Source: Mesomycoplasma lagogenitalium
Lineage (GTDB): Bacteria > Bacillota_I > Bacilli_A > Mycoplasmatales > Metamycoplasmataceae
Length of the DNA stretch: 64,000 nt
Reading direction: 5' to 3'
NCBI RefSeq assembly: GCF_029854295.1
Contig: NZ_CP122979.1
Location: forward strand, 682,001-746,000
Under the pieces are notes generated by a model, which was given only the letters and a program-made list of their open reading frames with translations, searched no databases and was not told the DNA's origin. How positions within the stretch are numbered: position 1 is the stretch's first letter; each line of letters opens with the position of its first letter. Made by a program: the position numbers and the translations under genes. Of this stretch, positions 21,815 through 32,435 are shown piece by piece.

Positions 21815-23061
21815 ATTTCCTCTTTCGTAAATTTTTCTAGTTCATTTATTTTTATTATTGCTTTGTTATTTGATTTAAGATTTTTTATAGTAATGGAATT
21901 TTCATCTTGGTTAATTTCTTTAAAAATAATAAATTCAGCTTTTAAATCTTCTGCTTTTTTAAATATTTTATTAATTTTAGTTATTTGCTTGTTAAATTCC
22001 ACAACAAAATTTAATTCCCTTAATTTATCAACAATTGAAATTGATTGATAAATTTCACTTTCATTAAATGAAGCAACATAAAAGTCGACTTGTTTTTCGA
22101 TTTTTATGTTATTTTTATATTCTAGTATTTCAACAATTCTTTCAATTCCCGCACCAAATCCAATTGCTGAAGTTTGTACATTTCCAAGTTCTGAAAATAA
22201 ATTATTATACCTTCCGCCACCAATAATGGTACTTTTAGTTCCTAGAGCATCGGAATTGGAAACAAATTCAAAAACAATTTCATCATAATAATCAAGTCCT
22301 CTTACTAAATAATAATCAATTTCATAAGCGATTTTTTTATTATTTAATACATTTAATAAGTTATTGAAATTGTTTTTAGATTGTTCGTTTAAATAATTAA
22401 ATAATTTAGGAGCATTTTTAATAAATTCTTTTTCTTGTTCCTCTTTATCATCTAAAATTCTTAATGGATTTTTTAATAATCTCTCTTGAGAAATGACTGA
22501 TAATTGATCTTTATATTTTTGTAAATACTCAACTAAAGCATTTATGTATTTTTTTCGAGATTGTTGATCACCTAAGCAATTGATTTTTAATTTAAATTCT
22601 TTAATAGATAAGTTGTTTAAAAATTTAAGTGCTAGAGAAATAATTTCATAATCATTGATGTAATTTATATCACTTAAATATTCAACTCCAGCTTGATAAA
22701 ATTGTCTATATCTTCCTTTTTGCGGTCTTTCGTATCTAAACATTGGACCAAAATAGAAAAATTTACTTTCATTTACAAATAATTTATTTTCAATAATAGC
22801 TCTAATTGCAGGAGCAGAACCTTCGGGTCTTAATGCTAATTGTCTTTCAGATTTATCTTTAAAAACATACATTTCTTTTTTAACTATATCCGACATTTCC
22901 CCTGATGTTCTTAAAAATAAGTCGCTATATTCAAAAATTGGGGTTTCAACATATTTAAAGTTTCATAATTTACAAATGTTAAAAAACTCGCTTCTTACTC
23001 TTTCAAAAAGTATTGCATTATTTCCGAAAATATCCCTAGTTCCCTTCGGTTTTATAAACAT
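21802..23061 (-). CDS. hisS: Histidyl-tRNA synthetase
   Basis: HisS charges tRNA-His. The 419-residue class II enzyme begins with MFIKPKGTRDIFG, contains LRPEGSAPAIRA and FRYERPQKGRYRQFYQAGVE (motif 2) and the family signature LVRGLDYYDEIVFEF with GGGRYNNL; motif 3 is AIGFGAGIERI. The true stop is a TAA three codons past a TGA (Trp), inside the aspS start region. An AAGGAG site lies before the ATG. Length is typical. Confidence 0.96.
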
Positions 23062-23075
23062 AATTACTCCTTAAT

Positions 23076-25676
23076 TTAATGTTGGAAATCATTAATTCCG
23101 TGGAAAGTTTGTTCTTTAACTTTTTGTGTATTTCAATAACCGCTTCTAATTCTTTTTGATTTTCTTTTATTTCTAATATTTTCAATTAATAATCAAATAA
23201 ATGGAGCGATAAATAATGAAGAATAACTGGTGAATATAAATCCAAAAATAATTGCAATTGCAAAATTTAGATTTATAGCACCATTAAATGAAATTAATAT
23301 TAAAGTACTAATAATTAAAATAGCAGATATAAACAGTGATCTTTTAATTGAATCTCTAATAGTTTTATTAACTATGGATTTTAGTCTTTGAGCATCTTGA
23401 ACTTCTTGATAAGGAAAATCTTTAATTGTTTCTCTTATTTTAGTAGAAATAATAGTACTATCACTGATTGAAAATCCAATTATTACTAGCATTGCTAAAA
23501 TAAATGAATTAGAAATTTCAATTCTAAATATGATAAATAATAATAAGACAATTAAAACGTTATGTAATAATGAAATAATTATCGCTATTGCATATGTTCA
23601 TTTTAATCTAATAAAAATATAAATAATTGCCACTAATAAAGAAATTAATAATGAAATAATTGTATTAATAACTAGTAAATTGCTTTCCTGTGCGGAAATA
23701 TTGTAAGTTATAAAATTAATATTAGTAAATTGATTTTGAATATCATTTGATATTTTGTTAACAATATCTGAAATATTTTGATTTGTTACAACACTAACAT
23801 TATAAATATCAAAATTATTACTTATTTTTTGTAAAACAATTTGATTATTATCGTTATTTATCCCCTGATTTTCTAAATATTCTTTTATTTTTAAAGCTTT
23901 TTCAAAGTTTATTAAATTGCCATTATTATCGGCGCTTTCAATTAATATGCTTGCTCCGCCACCAAATTGTACAGATAAATTAAATCCAGATAAAAAGTTT
24001 TTATTAATAGAGGCAAAAACAGTAAAGACAATAATTGCTACTATAAATATCGCCAAGGGAACATAATTACTAAATTTAGAAATTTTTATATAATCAGGTC
24101 TTTCCAATAATGGAGTATATCCTCTTTCAAATTTTTGTAAATATTTTTTTTGAATTCCAAGCAGTTGTTTTCTTTCATCAAAAATGCCAGTTTTTATTAA
24201 TAATGTTGCCATTGCTCTTGTGAAAAAAAGCATAATTATAATTGTAAAAATTAAAGAAAATAATAAAGTAGATGCAAATATTTTAGTTTCTTTTTCACCT
24301 AAAAAGAATAATAAAACAGAAAATAAAATACCAACAACAGTGTAATCTAAAATAATTGGTAGTGAAAATTTATTTGACTTACTATTTGCTTTTAATAAAT
24401 TAGAGCCATAATAAACTTCCTTTTTAAATCGTTCGAACATCGTTATATTTGAGTCGATTGCTAAACCAATTCCCAAAATTAATGCAGCAACAGTTGAAGG
24501 AGAATATTCTCCTCTAACTGTTGTGAATAATAATAAAGTTAAAAATATGTATAGGCTCATTGAAATGGTTGATAAAAATCCCAATAATCCATAATTAACC
24601 ATTAAAAAAATTGAAATTAATGATAAAACAACTATACCTGCAATTAATAAATAATTAAAAGTTTGATTTCCTTGTTCAAAAGAAATAAAAGAAGAAGAAA
24701 GTAATTTTAAATGATAATCTTGGGCACCGTAATTAATATCTAGTGCTAATTGCTTAGCATCAGCTGATGAAAAATCATTTTGAATAATAAATGTTTCTCC
24801 AGTTAATGGTTGAAAAACCGGAAGAACAGAAATTAAATATTTTCGTGCATCAAATTGTTCTTGTTTTAAAATTGGTTGAGAAAATTTAATTTTTTGATTT
24901 GTTCCAATATTTTTTCTATTTGGATCTTCATTAACATAAACAAAATTGTATGGATTATATTTTGCATTTGCTCATTGAGAAGCAAAATCATTTTTAGCCA
25001 TTGAAATTAAATCTTTTAAATTAGTTCAAATCAAAAGCGCTTTTTTATTTTGATCTTTTTTAGAAATATATTCAGTTGCTTTAGTTCATTCAACTTGTGC
25101 TTCGTTGTCTTTTAAAGCTACTGAAATTTGATTTCTGTTATTATGATCAATTTGAGCAAATGCACCACCCGGCTTAATTGGGATACTATATAAGTTTTCA
25201 TTAAAATTTTGTAAATCATTATAATCAACATTTTGATCAGCAACAAATTTGCCATTTAAAAATAGTGGTTTACCATCCATATCAGTTGCTATTAAATATT
25301 GTTTTTTAGTTACTTGATTAACAAAATTAGAAAGTTGATCAACAGTATGAATTCCATTTTGAGAAATTTTTATTTTCCCATCACCTTGAATATTCACTTG
25401 TGTTCCACTTAATCCTGTTCCACCAGTTAAACGATCAAATGTTTCAGTATCTGCTTTTTCAATAATTTCCTTATTTAATTGGTCGTTATTAGTTTTTACT
25501 TCAACTAATAATTCTGCTCCGCCACCATATTCAATGGATTTGTTTGCATTTTTAGAAATATAATATTTAGAGCCTAAAGTAATAGTAACTAAGACAGAAG
25601 AAAAAGTGAAAAAAGCGATTAATCACCTTTTTCAATTTTTCATTGTAAAAATTTTTTTAAAAAAGTCTTTTATCAT
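23076..25676 (-). CDS. secDF: Protein translocase subunit SecDF (fused)
   Basis: SecDF uses the proton gradient to assist late steps of Sec export. The 866-residue product fuses SecD and SecF. The SecD half has an N-terminal membrane segment, GGGAELLVE in the extracytoplasmic part, and the helix with ILGIGLAIDSNITMFERFKKE; the SecF half has QFGGGASI, and VIIGFSISDSTIISTKIRE. The conserved membrane Asp residues of these helices are visible. About twelve membrane helices are expected. The extracytoplasmic P1 region is larger than in many SecDs. No lipid or operon partner adjoins it; it precedes hisS by only 14 bases. Confidence 0.94.
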
Positions 25677-25735
25677 AATAATATTTATTATTATAAGACA
25701 TTTTTTGTTTTTTTAATGTTTTTTATAGTAATTTA

Positions 25736-26683
25736 TCAAATTGTTTTTAAATATTCGATACCAGAATCTGTTATTTTTCTTCCTCTGCTAGTTTTTTCTA
25801 TTAAATTTAATTGTAAAAGTAAAGGTTCAATATTTGTTAAAATATTTTCCTTGCTTTCTTTTAAAATTCCCGAAATTACATCTAGCGAAACAGATTTTTT
25901 TCTAAATACTTGACCAACCATTTTTAAATAATCAATATGTAAATTATTTAACCCCTTCCGATGAATTCCGATATTTTTTAGTGTTTTGTCAATTAGTGTT
26001 CGATCAATAAATTCTTTTTTCTCATAGATGAAAAAATCCCTAATTCTTTTTAAAATATTATTTGCTATTCTCGGAGTTGAATTAGTAAATGTCGTTATAT
26101 AGTCAATATCTTGATCATCTATTTTAATTTTTAATTTTTTCGATGAATTTTTAATAATAATTGCCATATCTTGTTTACTATAACTTTTTAACTTTGCTAA
26201 ATAACCAAAACGATCTTTTAATGGTTGAGAAATTTTATCGATTTTAGTAGTTGCAGCAATTAATGTAAATTCTGGTAATTTCATTCTCATAATTTTACTT
26301 TCACCTTCAACTCCTATTTGAATATCTATTACATATTCTTCCATTGCGCTGTAAAGTAATTCTTCAACATTTTTATTTAGAGAATGAATTTCATCAATAA
26401 AAATTAAATCTCCTTTTTTAATCGAGCCGAAAATTGATAGAACATCTGATTTTTTCTCAATTAAAGATCCTTGAACAAATTTGATTTGTTCTTTCATTTC
26501 TAGAGAGATAATTTTTGCCAAAGTTGTTTTGCCTAATCCTGGCGCGCCATAAAATAAAATATGGTCTAAATTTTTATGTCTTTTTTTAGATGAATTTATT
26601 AAAACTTTTAAAGTGTTTACCAACTCTTTTTGTCCAATAAATTCATCAAAGTTTTTAGGTCTGATTTCTAAATTCTCTTGCAT
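25736..26683 (-). CDS. ruvB: Holliday junction branch-migration helicase RuvB
   Basis: RuvB is the AAA+ ring motor that drives Holliday junctions held by RuvA. The 315-residue protein has [11 protein letters not shown] at the N-terminus, Walker A YGAPGLGKTTLA, Walker B LIFIDEIHSL, sensor 1 AATTK and the arginine-finger region DRFGY, ending in the winged-helix domain (GRKITDSGIEYL). The ATG at 26683 is preferred, with AGGAT nine bases upstream; in-frame ATG and TTG codons a few codons earlier are alternatives. It overlaps the end of ruvA, as is usual. Confidence 0.95.
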   Translation of the reverse strand: MQENLEIRPKNFDEFIGQKELVNTLKVLINSSKKRHKNLDHILFYGAPGLGKTTLAKIISLEMKEQIKFVQGSLIEKKSDVLSIFGSIKKGDLIFIDEIHSLNKNVEELLYSAMEEYVIDIQIGVEGESKIMRMKLPEFTLIAATTKIDKISQPLKDRFGYLAKLKSYSKQDMAIIIKNSSKKLKIKIDDQDIDYITTFTNSTPRIANNILKRIRDFFIYEKKEFIDRTLIDKTLKNIGIHRKGLNNLHIDYLKMVGQVFRKKSVSLDVISGILKESKENILTNIEPLLLQLNLIEKTSRGRKITDSGIEYLKTI

Positions 26684-27311
26684 TTGAAATAATCCTAATT
26701 GCATTTTCAACTAAAATTTCAAAATTTTCATTTGGTTCTACAGAAGAAACAGCTAAATCAATTTGTTTTTTTTGAAAACCTAAAATTTTTAAAGTATCTT
26801 CCAATTCTGATGCTACTTTATAATCTAATTTTCCAGTAAATAAATTTGATTGAATTGAATTATTATCATCTTTATTTTCGTCATTGCCTTCGTCATTATT
26901 TTTTCTCATTGTCTCAATTATTCTCTGATATTTTTTTTGATATTCAAAGACAATCTGCTTAGCGGTTTTTTGAGATATGTAAGGAAATTTAGAAAGTTTT
27001 TCTCAATCTCCTTCCGATATTAATAACATTATTTTTTCTCAACTTTCGTTTAAAACTGAAATGGCTGTCTTCGGTCCAATTCCTGAAATGTTAACTAAAT
27101 CTTCAAATAAGATTCTTTCACGGAAATTTTCAAATCCGTAAGTTGTTTTTTGATATTCGTTTTCTCATTTATAAATATAAATTTTACGATTTTCTCCTTT
27201 TATAAATCTTTCACTATTTGCAACATATATTAAATTGCCAATGAAATTACTTTCTAAAATAATGTAATTTTTATTTTTTGATACTATTTTTCCTATTTTA
27301 TAAATTTCCAT
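26655..27311 (-). CDS. ruvA: Holliday junction DNA-binding protein RuvA
   Basis: RuvA binds four-way junctions and loads RuvB. The 218-residue product shows the N-terminal OB domain ([10 protein letters not shown]...), helix-hairpin-helix motifs with [16 protein letters not shown] and [15 protein letters not shown], an Asn/Asp/Glu-rich flexible linker (about 135-160), and the C-terminal domain III ([18 protein letters not shown]) that contacts RuvB. Trp codons are TGA. Mycoplasma genomes generally lack RuvC, and none is seen here. Confidence 0.93.
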
Positions 27312-27323
27312 ATTATTCTCCTA

Positions 27324-27638
27324 TTATTTTTCATTTTCAAATTCATCAAGAAATATCGCATTAATAATGCTGGTATGTTCTTTAACATTAGCAATAACAT
27401 TTGAAAAAAAGTCAGATGCTTTTCTTAAATCCTTAACTAATTTTGAAATGTGATCAAGTATTTCTTCTTTTTTTTGTTTATTATCAATTTTTTTCAACAA
27501 ACTGAAGTATTTTTCAACAGCGCTTATAGCAAAGTCGAAAAAACTAATTTCTTCCATTTTTTTAACATTAAAGTTAAATTCATTTTTTTCTTTTTGAATT
27601 TTTTTATTACCATCAATGATGATCTTTTTTATTTCCAT
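27324..27638 (-). CDS. Small coiled-coil-like protein of unknown function
   Basis: A 104-residue protein, highly charged and largely helical, with no membrane segment and no motif I recognise. AGGAGATATT precedes the ATG. It is immediately upstream of ruvA (13 bases) and overlaps the preceding small gene by 32 bases, so the three are likely one transcript. A link to recombination would be guilt by association only. Confidence 0.6.
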   Translation of the reverse strand: MEIKKIIIDGNKKIQKEKNEFNFNVKKMEEISFFDFAISAVEKYFSLLKKIDNKQKKEEILDHISKLVKDLRKASDFFSNVIANVKEHTSIINAIFLDEFENEK

Positions 27639-27849
27639 AATATCTCCTAAATATAAGTTTTCATTTTTTTATTTTTTTATCTAAATCTTTATTAGATTTA
27701 TAAACACCTTTTAGATAATCTCTAAAAAGATCGTTTTCATAAATTGTATTTTTCTTTTTTTCTGAAAAAATATTTTTAATTTTTTTTCGCTGATTTTTAG
27801 AATTTTTTGTCTTATGAAAATTAGTAAATTTTTTTTCTTGTTTTTCCAT
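27607..27849 (-). CDS. Small Lys-rich protein of unknown function
   Basis: The 80-residue protein is very basic and ends in the unusual GNKKDHHWW tail after TGA Trp codons; under the standard code it would seem to stop at about 27661. GGAGGACAAA lies just before the ATG at 27849, which is preferred over an upstream codon. It is the first gene before the ruvA region and overlaps the next one by 32 bases. High Lys content suggests nucleic-acid binding, but that is a guess. Confidence 0.55.
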
Positions 27850-27898
27850 TTTGTCCTCCACATATAATGTCAATTTTTAGTGATTTTTGCCAAAAAAT

Positions 27899-27942
27899 GG
27901 AAAAATTTAGGAAAAACAGGCGATTTTTCCTAAATTTTTGAC
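27899..27942 (-). repeat. Inverted-repeat element, copy 2
   Basis: On the minus strand the palindrome AATTTAGGAAAAATCGCC + TGTTTTTCCTAAATTT surrounds a GC-rich centre; it has longer arms than the copy at 19997-20032. It lies upstream of a TTGGCA / CATTAT candidate promoter for the small gene at 27849, and about 75 bases upstream of the direct repeats of the ascorbate promoter. Either gene set could be its target. Confidence 0.6.
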
Positions 27943-28017
27943 AGTAAAATCCAAGATAAAAATAATAAAATTACACAATTAAATAAATGTGAGAAAAAGT
28001 TAAAACTATTTAAAAAA

Positions 28018-28076
28018 TGAACAAATTTGAACTTTTTTGAACAAATTTGAACCACTTTATGAAAAACAAGTATAAT
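28018..28076 (+). promoter_or_regulatory. Promoter of the ascorbate operon with two direct repeats
   Basis: TTGAAC at 28047-28052 and TATAAT at 28071-28076 are 18 bases apart. The 15-base sequence TGAACAAATTTGAAC occurs at 28018-28032 and again at 28038-28052, exactly 20 bases apart (two helical turns), the second copy covering the -35 box. This spacing is what a dimeric or tandem-bound repressor or activator would need. Confidence 0.75.
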
Positions 28077-28107
28077 ATTTTTGTAAAAAATAAAAACGGA
28101 GGAAAAA

Positions 28108-29163
28108 ATGGAAAAATTCGCAAGAACTGTTCTTGGGGATATTGATCCTAAGGAATTAGGTGTCGTTGACTGTCATGACCATTTAATTAAAAACTATGGT
28201 CCTGAAGCACATGAGCACCCAGACTTTGTTATGATGTCTGTAGATGCTGCACTTAAAGAAATGGATGAATTTATTGAAAAAGGTGGAAAAACGATGGTTA
28301 CAATGGATCCACCTAATGTTGGTAGAGATGTCTACAAGATGCTAGAAATTGCAGAAAAATTAAGAGGAAAAGCTAACATCATTATGTCAACAGGTTTCCA
28401 CAAAGCTGCATTTTATGATAAAGGAGCTTCTTGATTATCTTTAGCACCAATAGATGATATCGTTGAAATGGTTAAAGCTGAAATTGAAGTTGGGATGGAT
28501 GAATTAAACTATAGTGGTCCAGTTGTAAAAAGATCTAAATCAAAAGCAGGTATTATTAAAGCGGGTACAGGATATGCTGCTATTGATAGATTAGAATTAA
28601 AATCACTTGAAATTGCTGCTAGATCAAGTATTGAAACAGGGGCACCAATTTTGGTTCATACACAATTGGGAACAATGGCTTATGAAGCTGCTCAACATTT
28701 AATCGATTTTGGAGCAAATCCGAGAAAAATTCAATTATCTCACTTAAATAAAAACCCAGATAAATACTACTATGAAAAAATCATAAAAGAATTGGGTGTA
28801 ACACTTTGTTTTGATGGGCCAGATAGAGTTAAATACTACACAGATGCAACTTTAGCTGAAAACATTAAATACTTAGTAGACAAAGGATATCAAAAACACA
28901 TCACCATGGCTTTAGATGCTGGAAGAATTTTATACCAAAGAAATTATGGAATTGAAAAAGGAAAACAAACTTTTGGTTTAGGGTATCTATTTGACAGATT
29001 TTTACCTTTACTAAGACAAGTAGGTGTTAGTGAAGAAGCAATCCAAGATATCTTGGTAAATAACCCTAGGGAAATATTGACTTTTGATGCAAAAAGAAAA
29101 TATGATGTATCTAAAGTTAATCCTAGAGTTTTAGAATTAAAAAAACAATTAAAAGTTAAATAA
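28108..29163 (+). CDS. Phosphotriesterase-family lactonase (sugar-lactone phosphate type)
   Basis: The 351-residue amidohydrolase has the full metal set: His23-X-His25 (VDCHDHL), a Lys expected to be carbamylated at 151 (GIIKAG), His184 (LVHTQ), His212 (QLSHLN) and Asp270 (MALDAGR). PTE-family proteins of M. synoviae and M. agalactiae have been shown to hydrolyse pentonolactone 5-phosphates. Here it leads the operon where UlaG (L-ascorbate-6-phosphate lactonase, a metallo-beta-lactamase fold) normally acts, so I infer that it opens ascorbate-6-phosphate or a related lactone. GGAGG precedes the ATG. One TGA encodes Trp. Confidence 0.88.
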
Positions 29164-29174
29164 TAAGAGGGGAA

Positions 29175-30917
29175 ATGGTTAATAAGATCAATAGCAAAAA
29201 GAAACAAAAAGCATTAATCGGTTGATCTATATTTGCAGCTGTTAACTTAATAATTATTCTAGTTACATTATTAGTTAAGGCGGCAGTTCCTAAAGAGGGT
29301 GTAGATCCATGGGGTTCAAATGCTTGACTAGATGCCTTTTTATTTTTATTAAATAAAGTGTATTTAGACAACTTCTTAAAACAACCAGCGCTGATTTTAG
29401 GTTCTCTAACGCTACTAGGGTATCTAGTTGTTGGAAGAGGAATAAAAGATTCTTTAATCGGTGCTTTAAAAACAATTATAGGATATTTATTATTAGGAAT
29501 TGGTTCTGCTTCTTTAACTGGATTAGCAAAACCTGTATTTAATGAAATTAAGAATTTAGGTCAAGGTGTTGTTCCTTTAGATCCTTACTTCTCATTAGCA
29601 AGTTCTAATGCATTTTTCGGAGCAGGAGAGGGAACATCAAACATTTTTAGTAACTCATACGTTTCATTAATTTCATTTGCATTTTTAGCAGGATTCATAG
29701 TAAATATTATTATGGTTGCTCTTAAAAAATTTACAAATACAAACAGTTTAATGATAACTGGACACGTTATGTTACAGCAAGCTGCTGTTGTTACTACAAT
29801 ATTCTACATAATCTTGTTCCAAGATTTAAGAATATTTGACGGTACAATTAATCCAGGCGAACAAGTTGGAATAATTGTTATGTCTGGATTGTTCTTAGGA
29901 ATTTACTGAGCTGTAGGTTCTAGTGCTACACTTAGAGGAACAAACGAGGTAACACAAAATTCTGGTTTCTCAATTGGACACCAACAAATGTTAGCAATTG
30001 CTACAACTTATAAATTAGGAAGACTTTTTGGTAAAAAAGAAGATTCAGCTGAAACTAAAAAACTTCCAAGTTATTTAAAAATATTTGAAGATAATATCTT
30101 TACTCAAACAGTTATTATTTCGATATTATTCTTTATCTTAATTTTAATTTTAATCATTGCTAAACCTGATTTATTAAGCAAAGACTGAACATCATTAAAA
30201 GGCGAATTAGCTGTATGAAATGGAACATTCGGTGGTGCTAATTTTGTATTAAATATTTTAGGTGGAGCATTTAAATTAGTAGCTTCATTGATCGCTATTA
30301 TGACTGGTGTAAGAATGTTTATTACAGAATTGCAACAATCATTCCACGGAATTAGTGAAAAAGTTATTCCTGGAGCAGTGGTTGCCGTTGACGTTGCTGC
30401 AATATATGGATTTTCGATTAACTCAGTAACATTTGGATTTATTTCTGGTGTTATTGGACAATTTTTAGGAGTTGCTTTAATGATAGGATTAGCAGCAATT
30501 CCAGGACAAAATGTTGTATTTGTAACAATTCCATTATTTATAACACTATTTTTCAACTCTGGTGCATTAGGGGTTTATGCAAATGCTTCGGGTGGATGAA
30601 AAGCAGCTGTTATACTTCCTGGATTAATAGGACTAGTTGAAATTATTGTTGTATCTTTTGCTACTAAAGCGATTTCTAATACAGCAGGAGCATTTTCACC
30701 AGTTGATACAGGATTCATCGGTATGGCTGACTGAAACCTATACTTCGGTATATTAATGTGAATTTCTTCTTACCACATTGTTATTGCTTGAATTTTAGTT
30801 CCAGTTACAATGATTGGATTAGTTGTATTAGCACAAATAGTAGACAATGGAACTCAAACAAAACAAACATTTTTACAAAAAATGTTAAAATTGAAAACAG
30901 AATTAGTGACTAACTAA
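29175..30917 (+). CDS. ulaA: PTS ascorbate transporter subunit IIC
   Basis: The 580-residue membrane protein has about eleven or more hydrophobic helices and long matching stretches of the UlaA/SgaT family, such as GHVMLQQAAVVTTIFY, SSATLRGTNEVTQNSGFSIGHQQM and FGFISGVIGQF. It imports L-ascorbate with phosphorylation by UlaB. Compared with the usual 450-485 residues it has a longer N-terminus and insertions in loops (for example about 285-300). Several TGA Trp codons would split it under the standard code. An AGAGGGGAA site precedes the ATG 11 bases after the lactonase gene. Confidence 0.93.
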
Positions 30918-30946
30918 TTAAATTAAAAAAATAAATAAAAAAATTT

Positions 30947-30973
30947 AAAATAGTTAGCATTTGCTAACTATTT
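30947..30973 (+). promoter_or_regulatory. Perfect hairpin between ulaA and ulaB
   Basis: A perfect 13-bp inverted repeat (AAAATAGTTAGCA and its complement, minimal loop) lies eight bases before the ulaB ribosome-binding site. The U run is short, so it is more likely a partial terminator or RNA-processing/stability element that sets the ratio of IIC to the soluble subunits. Confidence 0.6.
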
Positions 30974-30988
30974 TCATTAAGGAGAAAA

Positions 30989-31279
30989 ATGAACAAAACA
31001 TTAAAAATCATCGCTGCTTGTGGAAATGGAATGGGAACAAGTATGATAATTAAATTAAAAGTACAAAAAATTTGTAAAGAATTAGGGATTGATGCTACTG
31101 TAGAAGCACTTTCAATGGGACAATCAAAAGGAATGACTAATTCAGTTGATATCATCATATCTTCAAAACATTTATCAAGCGAATTTAACCACAATCAACA
31201 AGCTAAAATTGTTGGTGTTGTCAATTTAATGGATGAAAAAGAAATTAAAGATGCTTTAAAAGTTGCATTAGGGATGTAA
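30989..31279 (+). CDS. ulaB: PTS ascorbate transporter subunit IIB
   Basis: This 96-residue soluble protein has the IIB phospho-cysteine loop ACGNGMGTSM with Cys11, as in UlaB/SgaB. It receives phosphate from UlaC and passes it to ascorbate during transport by UlaA. AAGGAG is seven bases before the ATG, and the ulaC start follows its stop by one base. Confidence 0.95.
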   Translation: MNKTLKIIAACGNGMGTSMIIKLKVQKICKELGIDATVEALSMGQSKGMTNSVDIIISSKHLSSEFNHNQQAKIVGVVNLMDEKEIKDALKVALGM

Positions 31280-31280
31280 T

Positions 31281-31760
31281 ATGAAAAAAATTAATTTACT
31301 TGAAATACTAAAAGAAAACGATACTATTAGTTTAAATTTAACAGCAAAAGACTGAAAAGAAGCTGTTTATTTATCTATTAGACCATTAATAGATAAAAAA
31401 TTAGTAGAACCAAGATATTATGATGCAGTAATCGAAAGCACATTAAATTATGGGCCTTATTACATAATATCGGAAAATTTAGCAATGCCACATGCTCAAA
31501 GTGATGCTGGTGTTTTAGAAAATTGCTTTTCTTTAGTAACTCTTAAAGACGCGGTATACTTCGAAAATGATTCAAGACCAGTAAAAATTTTAATCGCCTT
31601 AGGAGCAACGAGTGCAGATGTCCATACCTCTGAAGCTCTTCCTCAAATTGTTGCTGTTTTCGAAGACCAAAAAACATTGAACTCAATTATGAATGCTAAG
31701 ACAAAAGAAGAAGTATTAGAAATAATTGAAAAAACCGATTTTACAAAATATTTACAATAA
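31281..31760 (+). CDS. ulaC: PTS ascorbate transporter subunit IIA
   Basis: The 159-residue protein is a IIA of the mannitol/fructose/ascorbate class. ENLAMPHAQSD carries the phosphorylated His (His71), and a later segment (EALPQIVAVF) matches the fold. It takes phosphate from HPr and gives it to UlaB Cys11. One TGA is Trp25. It starts one base after ulaB. Confidence 0.94.
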
Positions 31761-31778
31761 AAATAATAAAGGAGAATA

Positions 31779-32435
31779 ATGTCATTACCATTATTACAAA
31801 TTGCACTAGACAATTTAACAATAGAAGATGCTATTAATTCTGTAAAAAAAGCTGCAAAATATATTGATGTTATTGAAGTTGGAACAATTTTACTAGCATC
31901 CGAAGGAAAAAAAGCCATTTCAGAAATTAAAAAACATTTTCCAGATAAAATCATCGTTGCAGATGGAAAAATTGCCGATGCTGGAAAAGTGTTTGCTAAA
32001 ATGTTTTTCGAAAATGGCGCAGATTATACAACAGCAATTTGTGCTGCAGAAAATGCTACAATGGCTGATTTAGTTGAATATTCAAAAACTTTCTCAGATA
32101 ATAAAGAAATTCAAGTTGAAATGACAACTAATTTCACATGAGAACAAGTAGAACAATGAAAAAAAGCCGGAGTTCCTCAAGTTGTTTGACACAGAGCGCG
32201 CGATGCACAAGCGGCGGGTGTTAAATGAGGTAAAAACGATATCGAAACAGTTGCTAAACTAGCGAACTTAGGATTTAAAGTAACTGTAACTGGCGGAGTT
32301 TCTGTTGAAGATATTAAGTTATTTAAAGATATTCCTATTTATATATTTATTGCAGGAAGATCCATTAGAGACGCAGAAAACCCAGAATTAGCAGCTAAGG
32401 AATTTAAAGATGAATTTAAAAAATACTGAAAATAG
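31779..32435 (+). CDS. ulaD: 3-keto-L-gulonate-6-phosphate decarboxylase
   Basis: UlaD converts 3-keto-L-gulonate 6-phosphate to L-xylulose 5-phosphate and CO2. The 218-residue OMP-decarboxylase-fold protein has the D-X-K-X-X-D motif as [10 protein letters not shown] (Asp62, Lys64, Asp67), N-terminal [15 protein letters not shown], and the phosphate-binding TVTGGVS and FIAGRSI segments. Several Trp codons are TGA. GGAGAAT precedes the ATG; the end overlaps ulaE by 26 bases. Confidence 0.94.

Noticed and set aside
21121-22288. Several plus-strand frames of 60-90 codons over aspS and hisS
   Set aside because: They are opposite-strand shadows of strongly conserved genes, with no ribosome-binding site or recognisable sequence.
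20114-23061. T-box or other riboswitch before hisS-aspS or alaS
   Set aside because: The leaders are only about 15 bases long before the preceding genes and no T-box core or antiterminator fold is visible.
29156-31954. Minus-strand frames within the ula operon
   Set aside because: They lie opposite well-conserved PTS and lactonase genes and have no independent support.
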